Below are positions 45,392 through 54,023 of a DNA stretch of 64,000 nucleotides, one piece after another. Origin of the DNA: Bacillus sp. N1-1. GTDB lineage: Bacteria; Bacillota; Bacilli; Bacillales; Guptibacillaceae. The stretch lies in assembly GCF_009818105.1 (NCBI RefSeq), contig NZ_CP046564.1:4278001-4342000 (forward strand), read 5' to 3'. Within the stretch, counting starts at the first letter, position 1; every line of letters begins with the position of its first letter. A model generated the notes under the pieces. That model made no database searches, was not told the origin of the DNA, and saw nothing but the letters and a program-made list of their open reading frames with translations. The translations under genes were made by a program, and so were the position numbers.

Positions 45392-45832
45392 CTACTTCCC
45401 AAGTTCGAGCGCTTTCATATACATACTTTTTGTGGCGTTTAGCGCCGTTACGTTTGCTTCATATGAACGAGAGGCTGACATAAGATCAACCATTTCCTTC
45501 ACCATATCGACATTCGGCATATCTACGTATCCCTCTTCATTCGCATCGGGATGAGCGGGATTATAAACGAGCTTATTAGGCGCATTATCTTCTTTGATAT
45601 TCGTTACTTTCACTCCAGAAGGTGACTCATTCCCCATTGCAGCTTGAAGCTTGCTTTCAAACGAATTTTCCTCTAGCTCTACTACTTTTCGCTTGTACGG
45701 CTGCCATTCACCATCAACAAGTTCTGAACGCGTCGTCTCAGCATTGGCGATATTGGAAGAGACGACATCCATTCGAAGGCGGTTTGCTGTTAACGCTGAA
45801 GCGCTCGCATTGAATCCATTAAATAAATTCAT
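45392..45832 (-). CDS. flgC: flagellar rod protein FlgC
   Basis: 146 residues with N-terminal SASALTANRLRMDVVSSNIANAETTR and C-terminal YVDMPNVDMVKEMVDLMSASRSYEANVTALNATKSMYMKALELG, the FlgC signature. A proximal rod component exported by the T3SS. Confidence 0.95.
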   Translation of the reverse strand: MNLFNGFNASASALTANRLRMDVVSSNIANAETTRSELVDGEWQPYKRKVVELEENSFESKLQAAMGNESPSGVKVTNIKEDNAPNKLVYNPAHPDANEEGYVDMPNVDMVKEMVDLMSASRSYEANVTALNATKSMYMKALELGK

Positions 45833-45838
45833 TTTTCA

Positions 45839-46240
45839 TTAGCTCCCTCGAATTGCGGTTTGTAAGTCCCGGAATTGGCTATTCGTCTTCTCAACCATCG
45901 CATTGTACCAGAGCTGGTTTTTCGCGAGTTCTGCCATTTCAACATCCATGTCAACGTTGTTTCCATTCGATTGATTTACTGTACTTTGATCCGTCTTAAC
46001 AACGGGATTTAATGAATTTTTTTCGTTACTAAAAGGGACATGTTTGGGGTTAGATTTGTAGCTCTGCAGATTTTGGGTAGCTTCCTGCAGGTTATCTTGA
46101 AATGAAACGGTTTGTCGTTTGTAATTAGGGGTATCAACATTTGAAATATTTGACGTAATGGTTCGCTGCTGTACCATTGACGCATTTAATGCTTGTTCAA
46201 GCGGTTTGATCGATTGAAAAACATTCACGAAGGTTTCCAC
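45839..46240 (-). CDS. flgB: flagellar rod protein FlgB
   Basis: 133 residues: ITSNISNVDTPNYKRQTVSFQDNL and the C-terminal NNVDMDVEMAELAKNQLWYNAMVEKTNSQFRDLQTAIRG. First gene of the large flagellar operon. Start uncertain: GTG 46240 has AAGGAG only one base upstream, while an in-frame GTG at 46228 would be 13 bases away. Neither spacing is typical. It is divergent from flhO. The codY gene that precedes flgB in most Bacillaceae is not here. Confidence 0.92.
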   Translation of the reverse strand: METFVNVFQSIKPLEQALNASMVQQRTITSNISNVDTPNYKRQTVSFQDNLQEATQNLQSYKSNPKHVPFSNEKNSLNPVVKTDQSTVNQSNGNNVDMDVEMAELAKNQLWYNAMVEKTNSQFRDLQTAIRGS

Positions 46241-46471
46241 ACTCCTTGTATAAATGTGTTTTTATAGGTAAATATTGGTTTTAAAGCCATAAGTATACTC
46301 ATTCGACAATTTTTTCGATATTGTTAGCATAGCATTGTCAAAAATAATAGTAAATGAGTGTTTTCACCTAAAAAACGACTTTTTTCACTTAATTTTCCCA
46401 CATCTAAGCGGTATAATAGAGGTATAAATTTCAAGGTACGCGTTCGATAGTACTACGATGGGAGCGAAAAA
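46241..46471. promoter_or_regulatory. divergent control region flgB / flhO
   Basis: For flhO the plus strand has a perfect TATAAT at 46412-46417, with TTAATT 17 bases upstream as a weak -35. For flgB the minus strand has a TTGACA at 46339-46344 but no good -10 at 16-18 bases, and a TATACT at 46289-46294. An AT-rich imperfect dyad lies at about 46304-46322. I could not find a sigma-D motif with correct spacing. Confidence 0.45.
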
Positions 46472-47290
46472 ATGTTTAAAGGCATGTATACGGCTACGTC
46501 CGGCATGATGGCAAGTGAGCGAAAGCAGCAGTTCTTAACGAATAACCTCTCAAATGCTGAAACACCAGGCTTTAAGCAGGATGAAGCAACTTTCCGTTCC
46601 TTCCCTGAATACTTAATGAAAGAAAGAAATACGAACACGCCCCCTAACTCTTCCATTGGCACGCTCCAAACTGGCGTCTACACACAGGAAGGTATTCCCA
46701 ATTTTTCAAGCGGATCTCTTAAAGAAACTAGCAAACAAACAGATTTGGCCCTTATCGATGAGAATCTCCCAATCGACGAAGAAACTAGTAAAAAAGGACT
46801 ACTTTTATTTGGTGTTCGTCTTGAGGATAACTCGATTCGCTACACAAGAAATGGAAATTTCTCTATCGATGAAGAGGGTTTTCTTTCGACAAGTGAGGGC
46901 TATCAAGTAATTGGCGAAGATCTTCAGCCGATTCAACTAACGAGCGACTCGTTCACTGTGACAGATGATGGCACGATTCTCGAGGAAAATGGCAACGAAC
47001 AGCAGCTATGGATTGGCTATACCGATGACCCTACTAATCTCACTCAGCAAGGAAATGGCGTTTTTGCATGGGAAGGCGATGAAGCTGATGCGCCAATAAA
47101 TATTCAAACAACTGATATCACCGAGTATGCTGTGAAACAAGGCTACCTCGAAGGTTCGAACGTGGATATGACGACAACGATGACGGATATGCTTAACACG
47201 TATCGCTTATATGAAGCAAACCAAAAAGTACTACAAACGTACGATCAAAGTATCGACAAAGCTGTAAATGATGTCGGTCGCGTTTACTAG
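46472..47290 (+). CDS. flhO: flagellar rod protein FlhO (FlgF/FlgG family)
   Basis: 272 residues: MFKGMYTATSGMMASERKQQFLTNNLSNAETPGFKQDEATFRSFPEYLM at the N-terminus, RYTRNGNFSIDEEGFLSTSEGYQV in the middle, and YLEGSNVDMTTTMTDMLNTYRLYEANQKVLQTYDQSIDKAVNDVGRVY at the end. This is the B. subtilis FlhO pattern, a distal rod subunit. GGGAG precedes the ATG. It is 11 bases from flhP. In B. subtilis flhO-flhP are separate from the fla operon, while here they are divergent from flgB. Confidence 0.9.
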   Translation: MFKGMYTATSGMMASERKQQFLTNNLSNAETPGFKQDEATFRSFPEYLMKERNTNTPPNSSIGTLQTGVYTQEGIPNFSSGSLKETSKQTDLALIDENLPIDEETSKKGLLLFGVRLEDNSIRYTRNGNFSIDEEGFLSTSEGYQVIGEDLQPIQLTSDSFTVTDDGTILEENGNEQQLWIGYTDDPTNLTQQGNGVFAWEGDEADAPINIQTTDITEYAVKQGYLEGSNVDMTTTMTDMLNTYRLYEANQKVLQTYDQSIDKAVNDVGRVY

Positions 47291-47301
47291 GAGGGTTACG
47301 A

Positions 47302-48102
47302 TTGAATATTCAAATGGCTACCTCATCTTCTTCACTTAGTCAGACACAAAAGAAAATCGATACGATCGCAAATAACATCGCAAACGTGAACACAGCAGGT
47401 TTTAAAAGCCGAGAAGCGACGTTCCAGAATCTCTTAACCCAAACGTATACAAATCAAACAGGAGAAGCAACTGAGCCTGGAAGAGAAACGCCTGAGAACC
47501 TTCGCGTCGGTTTTGGATCAAAAGTTGGTTTAACGGCCCTTAACAACAAGCAGGGATCTGCTCAGGAAACAGGGCGTGATCTTGACGTGATGCTTGAAGG
47601 AGAGAACGTTTACTTCCGTGTTCAAAACGGCGATGCCGTAAACTATACGAGAGATGGCTCTTTTGAGATTCAAAATCAGAACGGAGCATTTTCACTCGTA
47701 ACAAGCCGTGGGAACGCGATTCTGGATACGAACGGTAATGCGATTACGTTTGATCGTAATCCATCAGAAATCACGATCTCTGATGCAGGAGAACTGGTAG
47801 CGACGGATGCAAACGGCAATGACCAAACGTTTCAGCTCAGCATCGCTAAAATCGATCGCCCACAGTCGCTCGTGAACGTCGGAGGAAATGAATTTTCTCT
47901 TCAAGAGAACAGCGAGCTTGAGCTCGTCGCGGTTAATGGAGACGAATATAAAACAAGACAGGGCTACCTTGAAACGTCGAACGTGGATTTAACGAATGAA
48001 ACAACGGAGATGATCTCGACACAGCGACTCCTCCAATTCCAGAGCCAGGCAATTAAAATGGCGGATGAAATGATGGGGCTTGCAAATACGATTAAAAGAT
48101 AA
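47302..48102 (+). CDS. flhP: flagellar rod protein FlhP (FlgG family)
   Basis: 266 residues: SLSQTQKKIDTIANNIANVNTAGFKSREATFQNLLTQTY, NYTRDGSFEIQNQNGAFSLVTSRG and the C-terminal YLETSNVDLTNETTEMISTQRLLQFQSQAIKMADEMMGLANTIKR. It starts with TTG, 8 bases after AGGAGGG. The N-terminal MATSSSSLSQ is short compared with FlgG of enterics but normal for FlhP. Terminated by a hairpin shared with flgL. Confidence 0.9.
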   Translation: MNIQMATSSSSLSQTQKKIDTIANNIANVNTAGFKSREATFQNLLTQTYTNQTGEATEPGRETPENLRVGFGSKVGLTALNNKQGSAQETGRDLDVMLEGENVYFRVQNGDAVNYTRDGSFEIQNQNGAFSLVTSRGNAILDTNGNAITFDRNPSEITISDAGELVATDANGNDQTFQLSIAKIDRPQSLVNVGGNEFSLQENSELELVAVNGDEYKTRQGYLETSNVDLTNETTEMISTQRLLQFQSQAIKMADEMMGLANTIKR

Positions 48103-48112
48103 GTCAATAAAC

Positions 48113-48142
48113 AAAATCCCTCTCGCATGAGAGGGATTTTAT
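48113..48142. terminator. Bidirectional terminator between flhP and flgL
   Basis: Perfect stem AAAATCCCTCTC / GAGAGGGATTTT with a GCAT loop. Confidence 0.9.
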
Positions 48143-49018
48143 TTATCTAAGAAAGTCTAATAGAGATGGCTGAATGATTTTCGCGCTTGCGGCAAGAGAA
48201 GCCTGGTAGACGCTTTCTTCGGTTTTTAGTTTCATGATGGCTTCGGCAAAATCCACGTCATCATTTTTAGAAACGAGCGTTTGTAGGGAAAGGTTTTCTT
48301 CCTTCAAGCGTTGATTCATCCCCTCCACTCTCGACTGCTTTGCGCCAAGGGTGGTCCAGCTGTTTAACACTTGCTCTTTACCTGTCTCAATCTGTTCCAG
48401 TGCACTGCTAACGCCTTCCTGATCCCCACTCGCTAATGCGCCTGAAAGTTGATCAAGTGTCTTAAACAGGTTCACATTCCCATCAAACAATTCTCCCGTA
48501 ACGTTCATTTCAATCGTATTGCTAGAAGACATACGCTGCATCAGTGGCTGGTTGTTATACGTTAAATCGCCATTCGCTGCAATTTGAATCGGTTGATCTG
48601 TTTTCTGTCCATTGAAGATGTACTTTCCATCAAACTTTGTATTGGCAATATCCTGAATCTCAGCGCGTAATTGTTCAATTTCTTTTCCAATCGTTTGCTG
48701 ATCTTCTGGTGAGTTCGTTCCGTTCGACGCCTGTAAGCCTAGCTCATTTGCCCGCTGAAGCGCATTAGAGATGCTGTTAAGGGCCTGGTCTGTTGTTTCC
48801 ATCCAGGAAAGAGCATAATCGGTATTACGTTCATACTGCTCATTATCAGCTAACTGAGATGCCAGCTTCAAAGATTTCTGAACACCAATGGGATCATCAG
48901 AAGGCGTATTGATCTTTTTTCCTGTTGAAACCTGTTCATTCGCCTTTTCATAGCGCGAGAGGTTCTGCTGTAACTGAGAGGTGATGTTTGAGCTAAGCAT
49001 TTGTTGTGTAATTCTCAT
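48143..49018 (-). CDS. flgL: flagellar hook-filament junction protein FlgL
   Basis: 291 residues: MRITQQMLSSNITSQLQQNLSRYEKANEQVSTGKKINTPSDDPIG and the C-terminal LKTEESVYQASLAASAKIIQPSLLDFL, the FlgL (HAP3) pattern. It joins hook and filament. Last gene of flgM-flgN-flgK-flgL under the sigma-D promoter at 51171-51197. Confidence 0.94.
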   Translation of the reverse strand: MRITQQMLSSNITSQLQQNLSRYEKANEQVSTGKKINTPSDDPIGVQKSLKLASQLADNEQYERNTDYALSWMETTDQALNSISNALQRANELGLQASNGTNSPEDQQTIGKEIEQLRAEIQDIANTKFDGKYIFNGQKTDQPIQIAANGDLTYNNQPLMQRMSSSNTIEMNVTGELFDGNVNLFKTLDQLSGALASGDQEGVSSALEQIETGKEQVLNSWTTLGAKQSRVEGMNQRLKEENLSLQTLVSKNDDVDFAEAIMKLKTEESVYQASLAASAKIIQPSLLDFLR

Positions 49019-49036
49019 ATGATGATCTCCTTTCTA

Positions 49037-50317
49037 CTAAACGCCCATGCGATTAATAATGACGTCAAGAAGCTCATCGGTTGTGCTTACATAGCGAGCT
49101 GCTGCATTATAAGCATGTTGAAATTGAATGAGGTTTGACATCTCTTCATCAAGCGAGACGCCGCTTACTGACATCCGATTTTGATCTATTGACTTTAAGA
49201 CGGCCTGGTGACTTTCCACTGATCGTTCCGAAGCCTGTGACTTTGCACCAATTTTTGAAATAAGCATACCGTAAAAGTCGCCAACGCTAGCTTCTGCATT
49301 TATATTTGAATTTGCCACATCAAACGAAAGTGTTTCGTTTTTTAAATCGCTTATTGTAGTGGCAATATCACCATTACTAACTGCACTATTAGTAGAAGAA
49401 GCAGCGATCGTAGCTGGATTGGCCTTTACTTCTTGATTCACACTGACTTTTTCAAGAAATGTATCGCCAGTCCCACTCGTATCAAACATCGCCTTGCCTT
49501 GTTGCATCGTACCGTTGCCATCTTTAACTAGTGAAAAGCCCGACGTCATAAGATTATTCATACCAGATCCATTAATAAGTTGATTAAACACTTCATTTAG
49601 ATCACTTTGAAACTGATCCACTTCACTTAGTGACTGCTTCAGGCCTTCAAGCTTTCCTGTATTTTGTGCATTCAGCCCTGACATTTCATCCATTAATAGA
49701 TCACGTCGGTCTTTTAACTCGTTCGCTTCAGGTTTTAAAGCAATCTCTTTGTTTAAACTATCAATCTGTGAGGAGATGGCATTGATCTGATCATTCACCG
49801 CTGTCACTTGGTCATTCAAACTTTTTGATAGACTCGCTAACCCATCATTTAACGTTTTCCCCTGTGATAGGAGTTCTTCTGAACGTTCCACAAGAACTGC
49901 ACGAGCCGCAAGACTATCTGGGTTTGAAGCAAGATCTTCCCACGCTGAGAAGAAGCGATCGAGGGACGCGCTTAGTCCGTTGCCTGGTTCCCTCGTCATT
50001 TCTTCGATTTGTTGAAGCGTTTCAAGTTTCGTCGAATCAGCTCCTAACTGACCATTTCGCTCGCGATACTGGCTGTCCAGATATTCAGAACGAACACGTT
50101 CGATCGATTCAACACTTACACCAGTCCCAAGCTGTGAGGATGAGCTACCAGTTTGATAAGGATACGTAATGGAAGACGTTGCTTGCATATCCACTCGCTG
50201 CCTTGAATATCCGGGAGTATTCGCATTTGAGATATTATTACCTGTTGTCGTAAGAGCTGTTTGTTGCGTATAAAGACTTCTCTTACCGACTTCTAATCCA
50301 TGAAACGTAGACGTCAT
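49037..50317 (-). CDS. flgK: flagellar hook-associated protein FlgK (short form)
   Basis: 426 residues: MTSTFHGLEVGKRSLYTQQTALTTTGNNISNANTPGYSRQRVDMQA, then PGNGLSASLDRFFSAWEDLASNPDSLAARAVLVERSEEL, and the C-terminal GVSLDEEMSNLIQFQHAYNAAARYVSTTDELLDVIINRMG. Both axial ends are intact. It is about 80 residues shorter than B. subtilis FlgK (507 from memory). The shortfall falls in the exposed middle domain, so it is probably functional. Confidence 0.93.
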   Translation of the reverse strand: MTSTFHGLEVGKRSLYTQQTALTTTGNNISNANTPGYSRQRVDMQATSSITYPYQTGSSSSQLGTGVSVESIERVRSEYLDSQYRERNGQLGADSTKLETLQQIEEMTREPGNGLSASLDRFFSAWEDLASNPDSLAARAVLVERSEELLSQGKTLNDGLASLSKSLNDQVTAVNDQINAISSQIDSLNKEIALKPEANELKDRRDLLMDEMSGLNAQNTGKLEGLKQSLSEVDQFQSDLNEVFNQLINGSGMNNLMTSGFSLVKDGNGTMQQGKAMFDTSGTGDTFLEKVSVNQEVKANPATIAASSTNSAVSNGDIATTISDLKNETLSFDVANSNINAEASVGDFYGMLISKIGAKSQASERSVESHQAVLKSIDQNRMSVSGVSLDEEMSNLIQFQHAYNAAARYVSTTDELLDVIINRMGV

Positions 50318-50347
50318 TCAAATCCGTTCCTTTCTCAACCTGATACC

Positions 50348-50815
50348 TCAGGCTTTCGTATCAAAATATCCTCGCGGTGTTTGCATTGGCTTCTGGTTGG
50401 GCCTGCCGTAAGTGATCGATTGATTGGATGTCGTTAAATGGCCAATCATATGATGGACAAATGCCATCCCATCCCTTAACAGATCTTCATTTACATCATT
50501 CATACTCTGAAGTTTTTCCGCTTTTTCTTTTAAATCAGCCGCTCTATTTTCGACCATTCTTTTAACAGGCGGACTTAATAAGCCTAGAACTTGTTTAAGC
50601 GTTTGGTCTCGTCCTGCAAGCTTTTCTGTAATCTGCTGCCGCTTCTCTTCACTAACACGAAGTTTTTGAAGAAGCTCCTTTTCTTTGTTGATTACTTCTG
50701 TCAATCGCTTCACGTCTCGTTCTACTAACGCCTCTTGTTTTTCTTCAGAAAGAACGATTAACTTATCATGAAGAAGAATCATTTCACCCATAACCTCTAA
50801 AAGTTCCTGTCCCAT
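50348..50815 (-). CDS. flgN: flagellar export chaperone FlgN
   Basis: 155 residues, one long helical hairpin (LLHDKLIVLSEEKQEALVERDVKRLTEVINKEKELLQKLRVSEEKR), the FlgN pattern. It is the secretion chaperone for FlgK and FlgL, which are encoded downstream. I chose the ATG at 50815 because AGGAGG lies 8 bases upstream. The frame extends to 50839. Confidence 0.88.
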   Translation of the reverse strand: MGQELLEVMGEMILLHDKLIVLSEEKQEALVERDVKRLTEVINKEKELLQKLRVSEEKRQQITEKLAGRDQTLKQVLGLLSPPVKRMVENRAADLKEKAEKLQSMNDVNEDLLRDGMAFVHHMIGHLTTSNQSITYGRPNQKPMQTPRGYFDTKA

Positions 50816-50829
50816 CGTGCCGCCTCCTG

Positions 50830-51090
50830 TTAAAACCACTGATCAAACAGCTTCTCAGCTGTTTTCTGACTGTCGACACGATACGTACCTTCTTCAATCT
50901 GCTTCTTGATTGCCGTTACTTTCGCTTCGCGATCTTGTTCGGTCTTCATGTCGTATAATTCTCTCGCTTTGTTTGAAATTTGAAGCTCATCTTCTCGAGG
51001 AGCCTTTTTCACCTGCTCAACTTTCGTAACAGGATTATGCTTCTGGTAAGGGTTTACAATGGGTGGTGCTGATGGTTTATTAACATTCAT
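50830..51090 (-). CDS. flgM: anti-sigma-D factor FlgM
   Basis: 86 residues: APPIVNPYQKHN near the N-terminus and the C-terminal sigma-binding helices LQISNKARELYDMK and KVTAIKKQIEEGTYRVDSQKTAEKLFDQW. It holds SigD until the hook is finished and FlgM is secreted. It is first in flgMNKL behind a sigma-D promoter. Confidence 0.93.
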   Translation of the reverse strand: MNVNKPSAPPIVNPYQKHNPVTKVEQVKKAPREDELQISNKARELYDMKTEQDREAKVTAIKKQIEEGTYRVDSQKTAEKLFDQWF

Positions 51091-51170
51091 CTCCGGTCAC
51101 CTCTTTCCGATCGTTTATCATACTACTCCTATTCTATTATTCGTACCCGAATTTGAGGATTATACCGTTA

Positions 51171-51197
51171 TTATCGGAAATTTCTTGAAAAAAGTTA
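51171..51197 (-). promoter_or_regulatory. sigma-D promoter of flgMNKL
   Basis: Minus-strand TAAC, 15 bases, TCCGATAA, against the consensus TAAA-15-GCCGATAA/T. One mismatch in each element. Confidence 0.75.
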
Positions 51198-51202
51198 ACC
51201 GC

Positions 51203-51634
51203 TTACTGAATTTTAAAGTCCGTTACGAGAACGCGTTCTACCTTTCCATCATGCAGCACTTGATTCACTTCATTTTTGATCGATTCTTCAAACGTTTTAA
51301 GACCTTCAGAGCCTTTCAAATCCTCTTTTGTGAGACCGGCTAACGTTGAGATCACGATCGCTTTTAATTCGGGATTACGAACTTCAAGTTCTTTATAGCT
51401 CTTCTCATGATCAGCTAGCAAGTTCAGCTGCACAATCGCAAAATGATCTGATGATAAATTTGTTGTTAGTGGTTCCATCGTAAGGCTTCTTGCTGCAAGC
51501 TCTTCCGCTGTTGGTTCTTTCTCTTCCTGCGCCACCACTTTCTTCAAATCGATATCGAGAAAAAACACTGCCGCGGCAGCCCCAGCCCCGACAATACCAA
51601 GAGCTGTTAGGAAGATTATTAGAATCCGTTTCAT
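51203..51634 (-). CDS. fliL: flagellar basal-body protein FliL, relocated beside motAB
   Basis: 143 residues: a single N-terminal membrane helix (ILIIFLTALGIVGAGAAAAVFFL) and a periplasmic domain (LTTNLSSDHFAIVQLNLLADHEKSYKELEVRNPELKAIVISTLAGLTKEDLKGSEGLKTFEESI), the FliL/SPFH-like pattern. FliL surrounds the stator and supports torque. In Bacillus it normally lies between swrD and fliM. Here it is the last gene after motA-motB, 16 bases from motB. Confidence 0.9.
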   Translation of the reverse strand: MKRILIIFLTALGIVGAGAAAAVFFLDIDLKKVVAQEEKEPTAEELAARSLTMEPLTTNLSSDHFAIVQLNLLADHEKSYKELEVRNPELKAIVISTLAGLTKEDLKGSEGLKTFEESIKNEVNQVLHDGKVERVLVTDFKIQ

Positions 51635-51650
51635 TCTTTCACCTCTTGTT

Positions 51651-52427
51651 CTAATTTTCTACGTTGTATGGAAGAATAAGCACTTCAACTCTTCGGTTCT
51701 TTGCTCTGCCTTCTTCCGTTTTATTTGAATCGATCGGACGATATTCTCCGTATCCTGTAAAACTAAATAACTTTGGATCAAGCTTCTTATTATTCAATAG
51801 CTCTGTCATAAAATTCAACGCGCGCTCGGAACTTAAATGCCAGTTCGATGGATACTGCGATGTTTTAATCGGGCGATCATCCGTATGACCGGTAACCGTA
51901 ATCCGACGCGGTGGATCCGTAACGAGAAGATCTGAAATTTGCTTGGCCAGTGGTCTCGCATCTCCTGTTAACACGGCTTTTCCGCTTTGAAACAGCGCTG
52001 CTTCTTTTATCGTAATCAAAAGTCCTTCTTCCGTTAACTTCGTTTTTAAATAAGAGTCAAGATCTTGATCAGCGATATATTCATCAATACGACCTTGTAA
52101 TTTCTGAAGCTTATTCTGATCCTGTTCGAACGCTTTTTCTTCTGAATCGTCCTCTTTTGACTCTTCTTTTTCTGGCTCATCCGTCATGCCTACAAAGGAA
52201 CCATCTTCTGGGTCGAGCATCGCCGGTTCGCCTTCTAAAATCCCAGTTCCTCCACTTAATACTTCCTGAAAGGATTGAGACATCGCTTCATACTTTTTCA
52301 CATCAACCGTACTTGCCGCAAAAAGAACGATAAAAAGAGCCAGTAGAAGCGTTAACATATCGGCATATGGAATGAGCCAGCTTTCGTCGACGTGATCCTC
52401 ATGCTCCTCATGTCTCTTCTTACGCAT
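51651..52427 (-). CDS. motB: flagellar stator protein MotB
   Basis: 258 residues: basic N-terminus, membrane helix with the proton-carrying Asp23 (SWLIPYADMLTLLLALFIVLFA), an acidic linker, and the OmpA-like peptidoglycan-binding domain (ITVTGHTDDRPI, NWHLSSERALNFM, GYGEYRPIDSNKTEEGRAKNRRVEV). It resembles proton-type MotB rather than sodium-type MotS. The ATG overlaps the motA stop by 8 bases. Confidence 0.95.
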   Translation of the reverse strand: MRKKRHEEHEDHVDESWLIPYADMLTLLLALFIVLFAASTVDVKKYEAMSQSFQEVLSGGTGILEGEPAMLDPEDGSFVGMTDEPEKEESKEDDSEEKAFEQDQNKLQKLQGRIDEYIADQDLDSYLKTKLTEEGLLITIKEAALFQSGKAVLTGDARPLAKQISDLLVTDPPRRITVTGHTDDRPIKTSQYPSNWHLSSERALNFMTELLNNKKLDPKLFSFTGYGEYRPIDSNKTEEGRAKNRRVEVLILPYNVEN

Positions 52428-53235
52428 CAGCGCCTACTCCTTCTACCTCTGATTGACTTGATTTCTTTTCAGCGTCAAGGTTTCGTTCCTTACTTGGCAA
52501 GTAGACGAGAAGCTTGTCTTCTACCATGCGTGGCGATGCACCTGACTGAACTGCCAGAAGTCCTTCAAGCATGATCATTTTAATACGAGCTTCAGCGTTG
52601 GATTTACGCTTTAGCTTATTCGCGAACGGATGCCAGAGAACGTAACCTGTGAAAATCCCAAAAAGCGTGGCGATAAATGCCGCCGCAATGGACTTCCCAA
52701 GGAGCTCCATATCGCCAAGATGACTGAGTGCCGCGACAAGCCCAACAACCGCCCCAAGCACACCGAGCGTCGGGGCATACGTACCAGCCTGAGTAAAGAT
52801 CCCCGCTCCCATCCTGTGACGTTCTTTCATCGCTTCAATATCTTCTACTAAAATTTCCTCAATCGCTTCATGTGAATGACCATCAATCACCATTTGGAAG
52901 CCGCCTTTTAGAAAATCATCATCAATGCTTTCAAGATTATTTTCAAGGGAAAGGAGTCCTTCACGACGAGCAACAGTTGCCCATTCACGAAACATTGGAA
53001 TCAGCTCTTTTTCAGTAAGAAGCTTCTGATTAGAGAAGATAATTTTTAATAATGTTGGAAATTTCTTAATCTCGTTAAATGGAAACGCGATAAGTAGTGC
53101 TGCCGCTGTCCCAACAAAAATGATCACGAGGGCAGCGGGATTTAATAGAGCAGCCGGATTTGCACCCTTGAGAATTAATCCGCCCACTAGGACGAAAAAA
53201 CCGAGGAGCACACCGAACAGAGATGTTTTTTCCAT
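52420..53235 (-). CDS. motA: flagellar stator protein MotA
   Basis: 271 residues with four membrane helices. The cytoplasmic loop has WATVARREGLLSLENNLESIDDDFLKGGFQMVIDG, then the helix pair GIFTQAGTYAPTLGVLGAVVGLVAALSHL and SIAAAFIATLFGIFTGYVLWHPFANKLKRKS. It interacts with FliG to generate torque. I chose the ATG at 53235, 6 bases after GAGGGTG. It follows fliS by 23 bases and probably belongs to fliD-fliT-fliS-motA-motB-fliL. Confidence 0.95.
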   Translation of the reverse strand: MEKTSLFGVLLGFFVLVGGLILKGANPAALLNPAALVIIFVGTAAALLIAFPFNEIKKFPTLLKIIFSNQKLLTEKELIPMFREWATVARREGLLSLENNLESIDDDFLKGGFQMVIDGHSHEAIEEILVEDIEAMKERHRMGAGIFTQAGTYAPTLGVLGAVVGLVAALSHLGDMELLGKSIAAAFIATLFGIFTGYVLWHPFANKLKRKSNAEARIKMIMLEGLLAVQSGASPRMVEDKLLVYLPSKERNLDAEKKSSQSEVEGVGADA

Positions 53236-53258
53236 TGCCTTCACCCTCTTTATTTAAC

Positions 53259-53633
53259 TTACTTCTTTGCCTGTTCCATCGCTTGCTTCCACGTATTTCG
53301 GAACTCTTCAGCTAATGTCTCGACTTCTTTTAAAATGCTAGTGTCGTTTTGAATGTTCGCAGTGACTAGCTGTGAAATCATATAGTCATAGAGAGCGTCC
53401 ATCGATTGTGAGAGATCGATTTCCATGTTTAAAGTCGAACGCAATTCATAAAGGATGTTTTGCGCTTTAATGATATTCGTGTTCTTCGCTTCCATATCGC
53501 CTTCTCCCATCGCAATAGAGGAAAGACGAATAAATTTGATGCAGCCGTTATAAAGCATTAACGTTAATTCCTGAGGCGATGACGTTGCGACCGCATTAGT
53601 TTGATACGTTTGATATGGATTTTTCATAGCCAT
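53259..53633 (-). CDS. fliS: flagellin export chaperone FliS
   Basis: 124 residues: NPYQTYQTNAVATSSPQELTLMLYNGCIKFI and NIIKAQNILYELRSTLNMEIDLSQSMDALYDYMISQLVTANIQND, the FliS pattern. It binds the flagellin C-terminus, which is the segment duplicated around the hag intron, keeps it unfolded for export, and in Bacillus also tunes FliW-CsrA. Confidence 0.95.
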   Translation of the reverse strand: MAMKNPYQTYQTNAVATSSPQELTLMLYNGCIKFIRLSSIAMGEGDMEAKNTNIIKAQNILYELRSTLNMEIDLSQSMDALYDYMISQLVTANIQNDTSILKEVETLAEEFRNTWKQAMEQAKK

Positions 53634-53644
53634 AAAAATCCCTC

Positions 53645-54022
53645 CTATTTACGCTGATCGAAAAAGGCGCCGTCCGTATATGCAGCCGACTTATACTTAT
53701 TTGCAGCTGCCTTGCCATTCTGCAGGCGTCTCATTTGATCGGAAAAGGCAGCATAAAGCTCTGAAAGTTTCGGTTGAATCGTTTCTTCTAGGATGTTCAG
53801 CTGTTGCAGGAGTCCCTGCTCGTCTTCCGTCCAATTCTTTCCTTCCTTCACCATGGCTTCATCTAAAAGTTTAATCGTCTCTTCGCGTCGCGTAATCATA
53901 TGATTAATCCCTTCAAGCTGTTCAGATCCTTGATCATCCATTGAAGGACTTACGATTTCAAGAGACTTTGCGATTTGATTTGTCACAACATGCAGTTGAT
54001 TTAAGGCATCAATTCTTCTCAT
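53645..54022 (-). CDS. fliT: flagellar chaperone FliT
   Basis: 125 residues, helical: LNQLHVVTNQIAKSLE, INHMITRREETIKLLDEAM, EEDEQGLL-like acidic turn, LNILEETIQPKLSELYAAFSDQMRRLQNGKAAANKY. The size and position between fliD and fliS, as in B. subtilis, identify the FliD export chaperone. I chose the ATG at 54022, one base after the fliD stop. The last segment of fliD carries GGTGGG as its ribosome site. Confidence 0.82.
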   Translation of the reverse strand: MRRIDALNQLHVVTNQIAKSLEIVSPSMDDQGSEQLEGINHMITRREETIKLLDEAMVKEGKNWTEDEQGLLQQLNILEETIQPKLSELYAAFSDQMRRLQNGKAAANKYKSAAYTDGAFFDQRK

Positions 54023-54023
54023 T

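Noticed and set aside
46304..46322. CodY box in the flgB upstream region
   Set aside because: Only about 11 of 15 positions match AATTTTCWGAAAATT in an AT-rich region. Not better than chance.
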